NCBI GenBank assembly: GCA_032716605.1
Contig: CM064523.1
Coordinates: 42,190,598-42,254,597, forward strand
Origin: Paralithodes platypus
Lineage: Eukaryota; Arthropoda; Malacostraca; Decapoda; Lithodidae
Reading direction: 5' to 3'
Length of the DNA: 64,000 bases
Of the stretch, positions 35,679 to 46,186 are shown in pieces; the stretch's first letter is position 1; each line of letters opens with the position of its first letter. The notes beneath the pieces were generated by a model. The model saw only the letters and a list, made by a program, of their open reading frames with translations, searched no databases and was not told the DNA's origin. The translations under genes were made by a program, and so were the position numbers.

Positions 35679-36893
35679 CTAAAGCCTATGCTCCACACCA
35701 GCCCACCTCACAGTGCCGTGCCCCCTATGACCGCAAAAAGCATCTCGGACGGGTGACGAGCCCTCCGGCTGCTTCTGCACTGACTGTGACTTCGCAACCG
35801 ACATTTTACCCCGGGCAAACGCCGAAGACCTCAAAGACACACCGATGTTGCTCACTAGTGACACCACTGCTGTAGGCGGTGTGCTCGGACATGAGCACGT
35901 AATATGCCCCTTCTCATGACACTTGAAACACTCCACTTCGCTCTTGGACTTCCTCTGAGGTGAAGAAGGGCCCTGGCCTTTCTTTAACGGGAAGGGTTTC
36001 GACTTGGGATCAAAATTGGCACCAGTACTCTTAATAGGATAATTTGTTGTATCATTAGTTCGGGGGGGTGAGGTGTTACGCCCCTTGTTACCTGCCTCAG
36101 CTCCCTGGGCAGACCCGCACCCACGAATTAATGACAACCTGAGGTCAGCTAACTCAGCCGCCTCCTGCAGAGTTTTAGGTTGCTTTTCTTTCAGGTTAAG
36201 AGTCAAGTCACTGCCAGTGCACTTAAAGAATTGTTCTAACAACACTAATTGCTTCACTGCATCAAAAGTAGTTGCCTTCTCCGACCTCAACCAATTCTCA
36301 AACGCATCTGACAGCTCTCTAGCGTGTTCCTGGAAAGTACTCTCCTTTCTCTTAGGAACAGCCCTAAACTTCAGCCTATAGGTCTCTGGCTGCAACTCAT
36401 ACGCCCTTAGGACAGCCTCTTTCAACACCTCATTATTCACACAGGAATCTAGGGGCAAAGCATCGTACGCCTTGAGTGCTTTCCCCGTCAATCGTGACGA
36501 AACAAGGGCTGCCCACTTCTCCTCGGGCCATTGGTGCTCCCGGCACTTTTTCTCAAAACGGAGAAAGAATTCTGTAACTTCTAACTCATCAAACACTGGA
36601 ACCAACTTTAGTAGATGCGACAGGGACTGGTCATGGGGTCGACCCCCCTGGACGAAACAGTTATCCGTCACCTCTATACGAGTTTTCTCTAGGTCAACAT
36701 CGGCACAATACCTTGCAGACTCAGCCTGATACCTATACTTGAGCTCAGCCTCTCGCTGCTGCTGCCTGAGCTCAGCCTCATGCTTTCGCTGCTCGAGTTT
36801 GGCGAGCTCGAGCTGAAACAACATCTCGGGAGTCAAACCCTGAGGAGGGGGTGCTACTACCGGGGACCCACCCCGTGAGTCACCTAGAGGCAT
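35679..36893 (-). pseudogene. Gypsy-type gag with SCAN/retrotransposon-gag-like domain and zinc knuckle
   Basis: This is a 404-residue frame. Residues about 25-85 form a charged, coiled-coil-like Glu/Arg/Lys/Gln stretch. About 95-235 resemble a capsid or SCAN-type helical domain (LVPVFDELEVTEFFLRFEKK, then FRAVPKRKESTFQEHAREL). A CCHC knuckle CFKCHEKGHITCSC follows near residue 320. This is the longest undamaged segment of the element. The upstream frame 36897-37358 is only separated by a stop and may be the real N-terminus. Function by family: virus-like particle assembly and RNA binding. Confidence 0.75.
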
Positions 36894-36896
36894 ACC

Positions 36897-37358
36897 CTAC
36901 CGCCAGTGGACATCGGCCTGCGGGAACGTACCCGGCTCCGGAACCCGAGGGGGCGCCATGATAGGAGTTGAGTGGAATGGGGGCTGGGACGAAGGTGCCC
37001 CAGCTCCCGCTCCACCCAAAGCCTCACGCACCCCACCCAGCACACAGGTAACCAGCTGACTTCTTGACCAACCGCTAGTGCAAGGAAACCCTAAGACCGT
37101 GGCTATACACTGCAGTCCATACCGGTCCAGCCCCGACACCCGGTCCGCCGACACAGGCTCCTCCAAAAACCTCCGAGCATCCTCCTCACCGTTCACCACC
37201 CGAACGCCGTCAAACAACTCCACCTTCTCCACCTCCTCGCCTGTCTCTCGCACTGTGCCCTCACTATGCTCAGACCCGTCAGGTGACATGATGGAGTCAA
37301 AAAAAAAAAATCCCAAGTCAAGACAAAAGTAGCCAAACTCTTGCGTACCTTTATTCAC
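36897..37358 (-). pseudogene. Probable N-terminal part of the Gypsy-type gag
   Basis: 153 codons lying in the same reading direction just upstream of the gag frame. The C-terminal part is Pro/Ala-rich and the middle acidic. No motif proves its role. Its position next to the 5' LTR and the short gap to the gag frame (stop at 36897) are the only evidence. Confidence 0.5.
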
Positions 37359-37548
37359 AAAAAATATTCGAAGATGTTTTTAAGTGGAATACTAGGTCAC
37401 CAATAAACTCCAACAAGTTCCATATATCCTCAAAACAATGTCCACTGCCAACACTGCGAGAAATAAATTCAACCCCAAATGGCAATAAGATTTCTCCAAA
37501 AAAAATGCAAAATTCAGTTCACTATAATACTGGACTAAGGTCGCCATT

Positions 37549-40500
37549 TGTTATGACCGGCACAACGAAATAAACAAGGGCACTTAATATTGGACTATAA
37601 GATAGACTAGATCTGCAACAACAGTACGCTAATTCCAAACCCTCGAAATATTAAGCCGGTGAACAAAACACTTAAACCCTCCAGAGTTAATCTACTGGAT
37701 AACGGGGTATCAATTAACTGGGTTTAGTGCACTTCTACAAAGGCTTTTCGGTGACGGCAAAGCCTACTCACACCAAGAGTAATTACGTTAATAAAATGCT
37801 CTCAAGTAATAACAATGCTTAAATAAACTATGACAAGATTTAATAAAAGGTTATATGCTTACGTTATCTTTAGTGTGAGTCTGGACTCTACACTAAACTC
37901 TTCAATGCTCTATGAAAACACTTGAAGTCTAGTCCTACAGCAAACAGATATGGAATCTTCTGAAAACGTCTGATGCTCTAAGATGCTCGTCGAATATAGA
38001 ACAGAAATAATGCAGGGGCAGGACATCAAAGCGTGTATCCTAGATACACCAAAAAGTAGGATACATATATATATAGAACAAGGGAGTGCCACAACTCTGT
38101 GACAGCACTAATAACAGCCACTCAAAAACAGTACTTCCTTAGCCAACGTCACAGCCATACTGGGTTGTGCACTATGCATCAACCTAGGCATAAACAATAC
38201 GTGAATAATTCCTAAAGCATACGCAGTTAAAGTTAATACACAATATGCTGTCTTTCTTACTAATAAAGTCTAGCAGCTGTATAAAGGTACAGGGAGCCTA
38301 GGCAGAGCTCAAGCATGCTCGCAGCCTACTGTCTCCCCTGAACAGATTTCCCTTATCTTACGTTAAGTGACTAGGAGGCTCTCTTGGTAAGTCCAGATCT
38401 CAAGTATCTGGTCTTACCCTGGTGCTCCTCAAAGGTCAACAGAATGAGGTAGCAAGCATACAAGCAAGAGTAGGCAAAAGCCCTTCGCTTGTATACTGCT
38501 AAGCTCGCAAAGGAAAATATGCACAAGGGTTACAGGCTACCTAGCTCCGTCGAAGTCGTACAGGCTCTGACCTGCCATATACATAACTCAGACAACGACC
38601 AAAGATACCCTCCACTGTCTAGCATTAAATAGTAATAAAGAATGACCAAATAATTAGAAGCACCCAATAATATGAATCCATGTGACTATGACTCTAATAA
38701 TCCCTAAAACTAGTGCAAAACATATAAGTGAGAACAGGCGCTGGTAATACAACTGGCCGACTATGGAAGTCGTATTGGAGAACCAGAAGGGATGGATAAT
38801 TGAATAAAGATAAGAAGTATTGGAAAGAAGGAGTTCAGAGAGAAGAACAGCAGTAAAGAGGGTTAAATTGGGGACAGAATGCGAGGGAGGTCTAGGACCA
38901 AGCGCAACATGCCATGCTCTGAGGAGAGAAGAGGGAAGGAGCCCCCACCACCGGGCTAGGATAGCGGCCGCCAACCACAGGCCACTACGTCACATGAAAA
39001 GCAGGCGCCATATGACACACCAGGCCCGCCGTCCAATAGGGGACGGGTGGCCCACCGAGCGAGGAATGCACACGTGCATACACACATACAGACTACCACC
39101 TCGCTCTAGAGTTCTAAAGGAAGCTAAGAATGAGCTCTCCAAACCACTGACATTACTATTCAATAAATCCTTGCAGTCTGGAACTATGCCTGATCAGTGG
39201 AAGCTAGCCAACGTAACACCGATATTCAAAAAAGGCAGCAAATCCCTACCCCGTAACTATCGTCCAATTAGCTTAACCTCAGTTGTATGTAAAATGCTAG
39301 AAACGGTCATACGAGACAGACTCGTAAATCACTTAGAGGAAAATAACATACTTAAAGATACTCAACACGGCTTTCGTAAAAAACGTTCCTGTTTAACAAA
39401 CCTCTTAGACTTCTTCCACGATATCCTCAACCTCTACGATGAGAGTAAAGCTGTAGATATTATATACCTTGATTTTCAAAAGGCCTTTGACAAAGTTCCC
39501 CACAAAGGTTTACTGCTAAAATAAAAGCGCATGGAATACAAGACGGTGTGTTGAAATGGATAGAAAATTGGCTCAGCAACAGAAAGCAAAGGGTAGTCAT
39601 AAACGGTAAGGCATCTAAATGGACCAATGTAAGTAGCGGGGTACCCCAGGGATCGGTACTAGGACCAATTCTCTTTCTAATTTACATCAACGACATAGAT
39701 GAGGGTCTCACCTGCACAATCTCAAAATTTGCTGACGATACAAAAATTGCAAATAGCGTACTCTCAAAAGAACAAGTTGACGATATGCAACACAATCTAG
39801 ATAAATTGTCATGTTGGGCCCAAATTTGGCAAATGAGTTTCAATGCGGATAAATGTAAAGTACTACATGTCGGATACCTAAATGAGAAAGCAAACTATTC
39901 GATGAATGGCACTCAGCTTAAGAATGTAAACAGAGAAACTGATCTGGGAGTAACAATATCGAGTAACCTAAAACCGAGTCAACAATGTTCAGAAGTTGTT
40001 AAGAAGGCAAACAAAATAATTGGGTTTATAGGCAGGTCATTTGAGCATAAATACAAAGAAGTTATCCTAACCCTTTACAATTCCTTAGTCCGCCCTCTTC
40101 TGGAATACTGCGTTCAATCCTGGTGCCCTTATTACCAAAAAGATATAAACAAGCTAGAACGAGTTCAACGTAGAGTTACCAAAATGATACCTAGCCTAAA
40201 GAACAAACCATACGAAGAGCGTCTTAGATAATTAAATCTATTTCGTTTAACCCAGCGCAGATTAAGAGGCGACTTAATTCAAGTGTTCAAAATCATCAAA
40301 GGCATCGACAATATGAACTGTAGTAAGTACTTCACTATCGACCAATCTAATTACACGCGGGGAAACGGTTGCAAAATTATTGGTAAATCTTTTAACTCGC
40401 ACGAATCTAAGAATTTCTTCTTCAATCGAGTTGTCAACTTGTGGAATGGGCTTCCCCGAGACGTTATAGACTGCAGCACCGTTGATTCATTTAAATTCCG

Positions 40501-40994
40501 CCTAGACAAATATCTCGCATCAAACCCGCGACTGACTGCGTTTGTAAATGAATAACTTTATCCTCCCCTCAGTTACTAACCCATATGTCCCCTACTAACT
40601 TCCTAGTCCTGCCACGTTAGTGGCAGGGCAGTAGTTCCCTTTCCAATGTTCCCTTACCCACTCTAAACCACTGTTTGGACACTTGATCCTCAGTGTTTTG
40701 GAGGACAAGCAACCTAGAAGGGTCACTAGATCTGTTGTTGCTTGATTTCCTTTGTACTCCTTTGTACTCCTTTGTCTCCTTGCAACTAACACACTACATA
40801 TCTTATAACTCTATCAATGATATAATATACTTCCAAGTGTCACAGACAAGAATAAAGGCAAACACTGATCTGTCTGTAACAACATGAACACTAAGAAAGA
40901 AAAAACATTATTTTACGATTATCATAGCCCATTTCACTGCCCTGGCGAGCGTTAGCGAGTACAAGTACATTCTGGCAAGCTGGCAAGCGTAACA
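37549..40994 (-). repeat. Gypsy-type element 5' LTR, interrupted by a CR1-like LINE
   Basis: 37549-39108 and 40775-40994 together reproduce the 1.79-kb LTR seen at 30808-32596. The LINE replaced about 9 bp of CT-rich target. Confidence 0.85.
39109..40774 (+). mobile_element. CR1-like LINE, 5'-truncated, inside the Gypsy-type LTR
   Basis: Insertion starts in the RT fingers (RVLKEAKNELSKP) at a cta microhomology and ends in a short cctttgtact direct repeat tail. RT motifs are [23 protein letters not shown] and FADDTK. Frame breaks are a stop at about 39522, where frames 38820-39524 and 39548-40231 part, and TAA near 40229. The C-terminal segment is 40283-40555. The truncation, tail and lack of TSD (small target deletion) fit CR1-type insertion. 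It is in opposite orientation to, and the same family as, the copy at 41668-43603. Confidence 0.85.
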
Positions 40995-41165
40995 GGATAC
41001 AAAAGAAGTGGGTGAGGAGAGCTGGAGGGGGGCGGGAGGAGGGTGGGGAGGCTGCAGGAGGAGGAAGTCAGGGAAGAGTGCAGGAGAGCAGTGGAAGGGC
41101 GACTGGGTGGGTTCGACCTGGAAGATATTGAGGAAGTGGAGGAGATAAGCAAGGTGTTTAACACC
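40995..41165 (+). pseudogene. RTE linker segment between endonuclease and RT
   Basis: After the ggat duplication, a frame with EEEVREECRRAVEGRLGGFD and LEDIEEVEEISKVFN can be read. It joins logically to WWTEDVKIAVEDKKKAYREW at about 43640, beyond the CR1-like insertion. Frameshifts are present near 41040-41055. Confidence 0.7.
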
Positions 41166-41667
41166 TTATGAGCGACTAGGCCGGTTACTTCTACTACCTG
41201 CCAAGCGGGGGATTTTACCCTAAAACGACCTTGTTTCCGTGCTCTTTTTCATGCATAAACAAGAGCCAGAGCGTAATACAATTACGTATCCCTAAAAGGG
41301 CATAAATTGAGCTTTCCAATGACACCAGAACCATTCTTCTACGACCACGCGTTCCTTGCAACGATCGTGCAAGATGAGTGCAAAATCCCTAAAATAAGGT
41401 AATTTCCTTACATAATTCCCTATGTAGCGAGGCAGTGAGTGTGGGTGTGTGTGGAGTAAACGTCAGTAGTCGCGCGGGACCTGTGCCGAGCGGTCATAAG
41501 CCGGCCTACGCTCGTCCATCCGCTCGTCTCTCTCTCAGAGCCATTATTGCTCCAAAATTGCACACAGACTTAAGTCGGGCCCCGCCACATAGTTCCTTTC
41601 TTCTCTAGCCCGACTTAAGTCCACCCCCGCCAGACAAGGGTTTAGGAAGAGATCTGTGCAGCATGTA
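41166..41667. other. Unidentified insert between RTE linker and CR1-like LINE
   Basis: About 500 bp without coding content. It contains a perfect 13-bp inverted repeat, acttaagtcgggc at 41571-41583 and its complement at 41610-41622. The left boundary sits at an aaggtgt-tta-acacctt palindrome (41149-41165 region). It could be a small DNA element or target sequence into which the LINE inserted. Confidence 0.4.
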
Positions 41668-43603
41668 CAAAGGAGTACAAAGAAAATCAAGCAACAACAG
41701 ATCTAGTGACCCTTCTAGGCTGCTTGTCCTCCAAAACACTGAGGATCAAGTGTCCAACCAGTGGTTTAAAGTGGGTAAGGGAACATTGGAAAGGGAACTA
41801 CTGCCCTGAAGCTAATGTCCGTGGCAGGATTAGGAAGTTAGTAGGGGACAGATGGGTTAGTACTGAGGGGGGGATAAAATAAAGTTATTCATTTACAAAC
41901 GCAGTCAGTCGCGGATTTGATGCGAGATATTTGTCTAAACGGAGTTTAAATGAATCAACGGTGCTGCAGTCTATAGCGTCTCGGGGAAGCCCATTCCACA
42001 AGTTGACAACTCGATTGAAGAAGAAATTCTTAGATTCGTGTGAGTTAAAAGATTTACCAATCATTTTGCAACCGTTTCCCCGTGTGCAATTAGATTGGTC
42101 GATAGTGAAGTACTTACTACAGTTCATATTGTCGATGCCTTTGATGATTTTGAACACTTGAATTAAGTCATCTCTTAATCTGCGCTGGGTTAAAGGAAAT
42201 AGTTTTAATTCTCTAAGACGCTCTTTGTATGGTTTGTTCTTTAGGCTAGGTATCATTTTGGTAACTCTACGTTGAACTCGTTCTAGCTTGTTTATATCTT
42301 TTTGGTAATAAGGGCACCAGGATTGAACATAGTATTCCAGAAGAGGGCGGACTAAGGAATTGTAAAGGGTTAGGGTATCTTCTTTGGATTTATGCTCAAA
42401 TGACCTGCCTATAAAGCCAATTATTTTGTTTGCCTTCTTAACAACTTCTGAACATTGTTGACTCGGTTTTAGGTTATTCGATATTGTTACTCCCAGATCG
42501 GTTTCTCTGTTTACATTCTTAAGCTGAGTGCCATTCATCGAATAGTTTGCTTTCTCATTTAGGTATCCAATATGTAGTACTTTACATTTATCCGCATTGA
42601 AACTCATTTGCCAAATTTGGGCCCAACATGACAATTTATCTAGATTGTGTTGCATATCGTCAACTTGTTCTTTTGAGAGTACGCTATTTGCAATTTTTGT
42701 ATCGTCAGCAAATTTTGAGATTGTACAGGTGAGACCCTCATCTATGTCGTTGATGTAAATTAGAAAGAGAATTGGTCCTAGTACCGATCCCTGGGGTACC
42801 CCGCTACTTACATTGGTCCAATTAGATGCCTTACCGTTTATGACTACTCTTTGCTTTCTGCCGCTGAGCCCATTTTCTATCCATTTCAACACACCGTCTT
42901 GTATTCCATGCACTTTTAGTTTTAGCAGTAAACGTTTGTGGGGAACTTTGTCAAAGGCCTTTTGAAAATCAAGGTATATAATATCTACAGCTTTACTCTC
43001 ATCGTAGTGGTTGAGGATATCGTGGAAGAAGTCTAAGAGGTTTGTTAAACAGGAACGTTTTTTACGAAAGCCTTGTTGACTATCTTTAAGTAAGTTATTT
43101 GCCTCCAAGTGATTTACGAGTCTGTCTCTTATGACCGTTTCTATCATTTTACATACAATTGAGGTTAAGCTAATTGGACGATAGTTACTGAGTAGGGATT
43201 TGCTGCCTTTTTTAAATATCGGTGTTACGTTGGCTAGCTTCCACTGATCAGGCATAGTCCCAGACTGCAAGGATTCATTGAATAACAATGTCAGTGGTTT
43301 GGAGAGCTCATCCTTAGCTTTCTTTAGAACTCTAGGCGAGATTGTATCAGGTCCAGGCGTTTTGTTTACCTTGAGTTTATCTAAACAATTCAATACTTCT
43401 CTCTCTGTATCGGTGATATTGCTTAGAACATCTGAATTATCAATCTGAATCGGCGATGGTGTAGGGATATCACTGAGGTCTTCGGTTGTAAAAACTGATG
43501 CAAAGAAGGTATTGAGGGCATTACTCATTTGTACTTCGTCTTTGGTGTATTCTCCATTTTCATCGACTAACGGTCCAACATATGGAGGGGGGGGGGGGGG
43601 GGG
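41668..43603 (-). mobile_element. CR1-like LINE, 5'-truncated but coding frame intact
   Basis: The element reads leftwards. Its 5' junction is a run of 17 G (plus strand, 43587-43603), and its 3' end is the short cctttgtact tail near 41668-41685. The 3' UTR matches that of the copy at 40556-40774. Because it lies between two pieces of RTE it is younger than the RTE. Confidence 0.85.
41885..43585 (-). CDS. CR1-like reverse transcriptase, C-terminal ~565 residues
   Basis: An uninterrupted frame from the G-run junction to TAA at 41885-41887. It shows the linker KLKVNKTPGPDTISPRVLKK, RT fingers LANVTPIFKKGSKS and NYRPISLTS, palm [23 protein letters not shown], catalytic FADDTK (the F/YADD box), thumb VRPLLEYYVQSWCP, and the LINE tail HESKNFFFNRVVNLWNGLP. 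The endonuclease is missing through 5' truncation. The longer open frame reported upstream to 44314 is antisense to RTE and does not belong to it. No start codon is expected in a truncated copy. The absence of any stop across 1.7 kb, unlike every neighbour, suggests a recent insertion. Confidence 0.85.
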   Translation of the reverse strand, partial: PYVGPLVDENGEYTKDEVQMSNALNTFFASVFTTEDLSDIPTPSPIQIDNSDVLSNITDTEREVLNCLDKLKVNKTPGPDTISPRVLKKAKDELSKPLTLLFNESLQSGTMPDQWKLANVTPIFKKGSKSLLSNYRPISLTSIVCKMIETVIRDRLVNHLEANNLLKDSQQGFRKKRSCLTNLLDFFHDILNHYDESKAVDIIYLDFQKAFDKVPHKRLLLKLKVHGIQDGVLKWIENGLSGRKQRVVINGKASNWTNVSSGVPQGSVLGPILFLIYINDIDEGLTCTISKFADDTKIANSVLSKEQVDDMQHNLDKLSCWAQIWQMSFNADKCKVLHIGYLNEKANYSMNGTQLKNVNRETDLGVTISNNLKPSQQCSEVVKKANKIIGFIGRSFEHKSKEDTLTLYNSLVRPLLEYYVQSWCPYYQKDINKLERVQRRVTKMIPSLKNKPYKERLRELKLFPLTQRRLRDDLIQVFKIIKGIDNMNCSKYFTIDQSNCTRGNGCKMIGKSFNSHESKNFFFNRVVNLWNGLPRDAIDCSTVDSFKLRLDKYLASNPRLTAFVNE

Positions 43604-45575
43604 AGTGAAGAGAAGAGGGAGGGGAGTGAGAGGTGCAGCATGGTGGACAGAAGATGTAAAAATAGCTGTGGAAGACAAAAAGAAAGCATATAGAGAGTGG
43701 TTTGGTGGTAGAGATAATGAAGATTTGGAGAGGCAGAAATGAGCGAGGTACATGGAGAGAGGGAGAGTGGTGAAGAGAGTAGTGAGGGAAAGTAAGAGAA
43801 AAGTAGATGAGGAATGTGGAAGGAATCTGAGTGTAAAATGGAGGGAGTGTAAGAAACTGTTCTGGAAAGAAGTCAGGAAAGTTAGGGAAGGTAGCGAGGG
43901 AAACAGTAGGGGTGTGAAAGATAAGAATGGGAGAATGCTAGCCGAGAAGCAAGAGAGAGTTGAAAGATGGAGGGAGCACTTCAATGAGTTGCTAAATGTA
44001 AGGAATGAAGAGCCAGCACACAAAGTTGGATATGGTATGGGTGGGAGAAGATGAGAAGTGGTGGAGGAGAAGGTGGGGAGCAGGAGGTCAGAAATGTGGG
44101 AAGCCATGAAAAGAGTGAAGTTGGGGAAAGCACCAGGAACAGATGGAGTGTGTGGGGAAATGTTGAGGTATGGTGGTAAGATAGTGATCGAATGGGTATG
44201 GAAAATGTGCAAACTAGCATGGGAGAAGAGGAATGCACCCGATGACTGGAAGACTGGCATAATGGTCCCCCTATATAAGGGCAGAGGGGAAAGTGGAGTG
44301 TGTCTTTTAAGCATGGTAGGGAGAGAAATGGATAGGCGACGAGGAGGGAGGTTTTAGGAAGGGAAGAGGATGTGTAGATCAGATTTTTACCCTGAATTGT
44401 GTTGTGGAGAAATATCTGGAGAAGAAACAAAAGGTGTATGTTGCCTTTATGGACATGGAGAAGGCCTATGACAGAGTGGATAGAGAAGGTTTGTGGAAAG
44501 TACTTAGAATATACGGAGTAGAGGGCTAGTTGCTGAAAGCAGTGAAGAGCATGTATGAGGGTGCAAAGGCGGCAGTACGTGTGGAGAGTGAGCGGAGCGA
44601 GTTCTTTGACCTGAGTGTTGGGTTGAAGCAGGGGTGTGTGATGTCCTCGTGGTTGTTTGCTGTATATATGGATGGAGTCATGAAAGAAATACTAGGAAGA
44701 GCAGTGGATGTTGGTGTATCGCTGAAAACGGAGGGAAATGAGTGGAAGCTGCCTATACTGCTGTTTGCGGATGACACAGTTCTGATGAGCGATAATGAAT
44801 GGGAGTTGCAGGGTCTGGTAAATGAGTTTGGAACAGTGTGCGAAAAACTGAATTTGAAGGTAAATGCGGGGAAAAGCAAGGTTATGGTCTTCGAAAGGGG
44901 TGAAGTCACAGAGTGTGAGGTGAAGTTGAACGGTCAGGCTATGGAGATCGTCAGCTCTTTTAAGTATCTGGGCAGTGTGTTGAGTAAAGATGGGACTTTG
45001 GATGAAGAAGTGCAGGAGAGGGTGCAACAGGGGAAGAGGGTTGTAGGAACGTTGAAAGCAGTAACAAGAAATAGAGTGGTCAGTATGGAAGTGAAGAAGT
45101 CCTTGCATGACAGTGTGGTAATCCCGACACTGACTTATGGAAGCGAAGCATGGACGTTCGTGGAGAGACTCAGACCAAGAGTGAGAGCGGTGGAAATAAG
45201 TTACTTGAGAAGTGCGTGCGGAATTACATGGAGGGATAGACAGACGAATGAGGAAGTAAAGGAGGTGTGGTGTGGAGGTAGATGTGCTGGAAAGTGTGAA
45301 AAGGAACAACTTGAGATGGTTCGGCCATATGGAACGTATGGGAAGCGAGAGAATGACTAAGAGTGTGTACGAGAGCGAGGTGGAAGGACAGAAAGGAAGA
45401 GGTAGACCGAAGGAGAGGTGGAAGGATGGAGTGAGGAAGTATATGAATGAAGGCGGTGCTGGTTGGGTGGAGGGGCGTCGACTGACTGGGGACAGAGGTG
45501 CATGGGGGCGGTTCGTTCGTGGCCACCCCTTCGGGGATCATGGTGTCAGACAATAGATAGATAGATAGATGATAT
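43604..45575 (+). pseudogene. RTE reverse transcriptase, C-terminal domain and 3' end
   Basis: The segments read WWTEDVKIAVEDKKKAYREW (about 43640-43700), KNGRMLAEKQERVERWREHF (about 43925), KRVKLGKAPGTDGVCGEML, the RT palm with AYDRVDREGLWK (about 44465), LSVGLKQGCVMSS (about 44610-44650), LLFADDTVLMS (about 44757-44790), NAGKSKVMVF, and FKYLGSVLSKDGTLDEE. The end domain has LRWFGHMERM and GRGRPKERW, then GDHGVRQ and a stop near 45554. Breaks: TGA at 43739-43741 and about 44053, frameshifts near 44320-44450, TAG near 44527, and a frameshift near 45275. The catalytic FADD is intact. The 3' terminus is a tagatagatag microsatellite (45555-45575). Confidence 0.85.
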
Positions 45576-45589
45576 ATTCAGTAGTTTGC

Positions 45590-45960
45590 GAGTACTTGAC
45601 TACTTTACTGGTGTTTGTGCTCCATATATTTTCTGCTTTGTCGCTAAAGGTTAAAGTTAGATTTCGTTGACTCTGTTGACGACATTTGCATTGTTGTTGA
45701 GAGTTTGGAATCTATGTTTTAGTTCTAGCTGAAACTACATCATATTATCTTGAACTTCCTCTTGGCATACTACCTTCCCGATAACTTGTTTGTGACTTAT
45801 GGTTTTAAAATTGAACTTTGCTGTGCATCCTACCATTCTATGGTCACTCACTATGTGTTCCTTATTATGTGTCTGTATGTGTGTGTGTGTTTTATTTAAT
45901 ACCCGTCTGTGTCTCACCTTGTAAACAAGATTTCATAAGAATTAGTGGGGAGATTGTAGG
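45590..45960 (-). pseudogene. Fragment of a second, different RTE-like endonuclease
   Basis: On the minus strand HIVSDHRMVGCTAKFNFK (around 45800-45855) matches the end of a LINE endonuclease (S-D-H-R-x-V). Downstream ELKHRFQTLNNNANVVNR resembles the following linker of RTE/BovB-like elements, after a stop near 45735. It is unlike the main RTE of this locus. Confidence 0.55.
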
Positions 45961-46186
45961 CACCAATCGATCCGGGCTAGACCCAGGTGAGGTTATAGGC
46001 ATGTGATAAAGAGTCGCTGGAACTCCTGTTACATTTGCTTGGCCTCTCTTATTGATTTTCTTTGTGCCTCATTTACACAGAGCAATCCAGCTAGCTCTCA
46101 CAAACACCTCCTCCTCCTATCCACTTCACTACACTAAACATGCACACCACACTTCATTCCTCCACACCAAAATTTAAAAAAACAAA

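Larger units (their letters stand above)
30808..40994 (-). mobile_element. Nested Gypsy-type LTR retrotransposon
   Basis: Two LTRs in the same orientation flank gag and pol remnants on the minus strand. The target duplication ggat lies at 30804-30807 and 40995-40998, and RTE sequence resumes on both sides. Just inside the 5' LTR the coding strand reads TGGCGACCTTAGTCC two bases after the LTR end, a typical tRNA primer-binding site start. The internal region is only about 4.95 kb, and most RT/RNase H and the integrase core are missing. Confidence 0.85.
9346..45575 (+). mobile_element. RTE-type LINE split into four segments by nested insertions
   Basis: One element can be traced in order: 5' leader and endonuclease (9346-10088), rest of endonuclease (30566-30807), linker (40995-41165), and linker, reverse transcriptase and 3' end (43604-45575). 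The pieces are collinear, total about 3.1 kb (the size of RTE elements), and are interrupted by LTR elements with target duplications gacgt and ggat plus a CR1-like LINE. The 3' end is a (tagatagatag) microsatellite, a hallmark of RTE-clade LINEs. Sequences inside the stated range and outside those four pieces belong to younger insertions. Confidence 0.85.

Noticed and set aside
43604..44314. Minus-strand open frame continuous with the CR1-like ORF (809 codons in total)
   Set aside because: Its first ~240 codons are antisense to RTE coding sequence and low complexity (Ser/Pro/Leu-rich). The LINE starts only at the G-run at 43587-43603.
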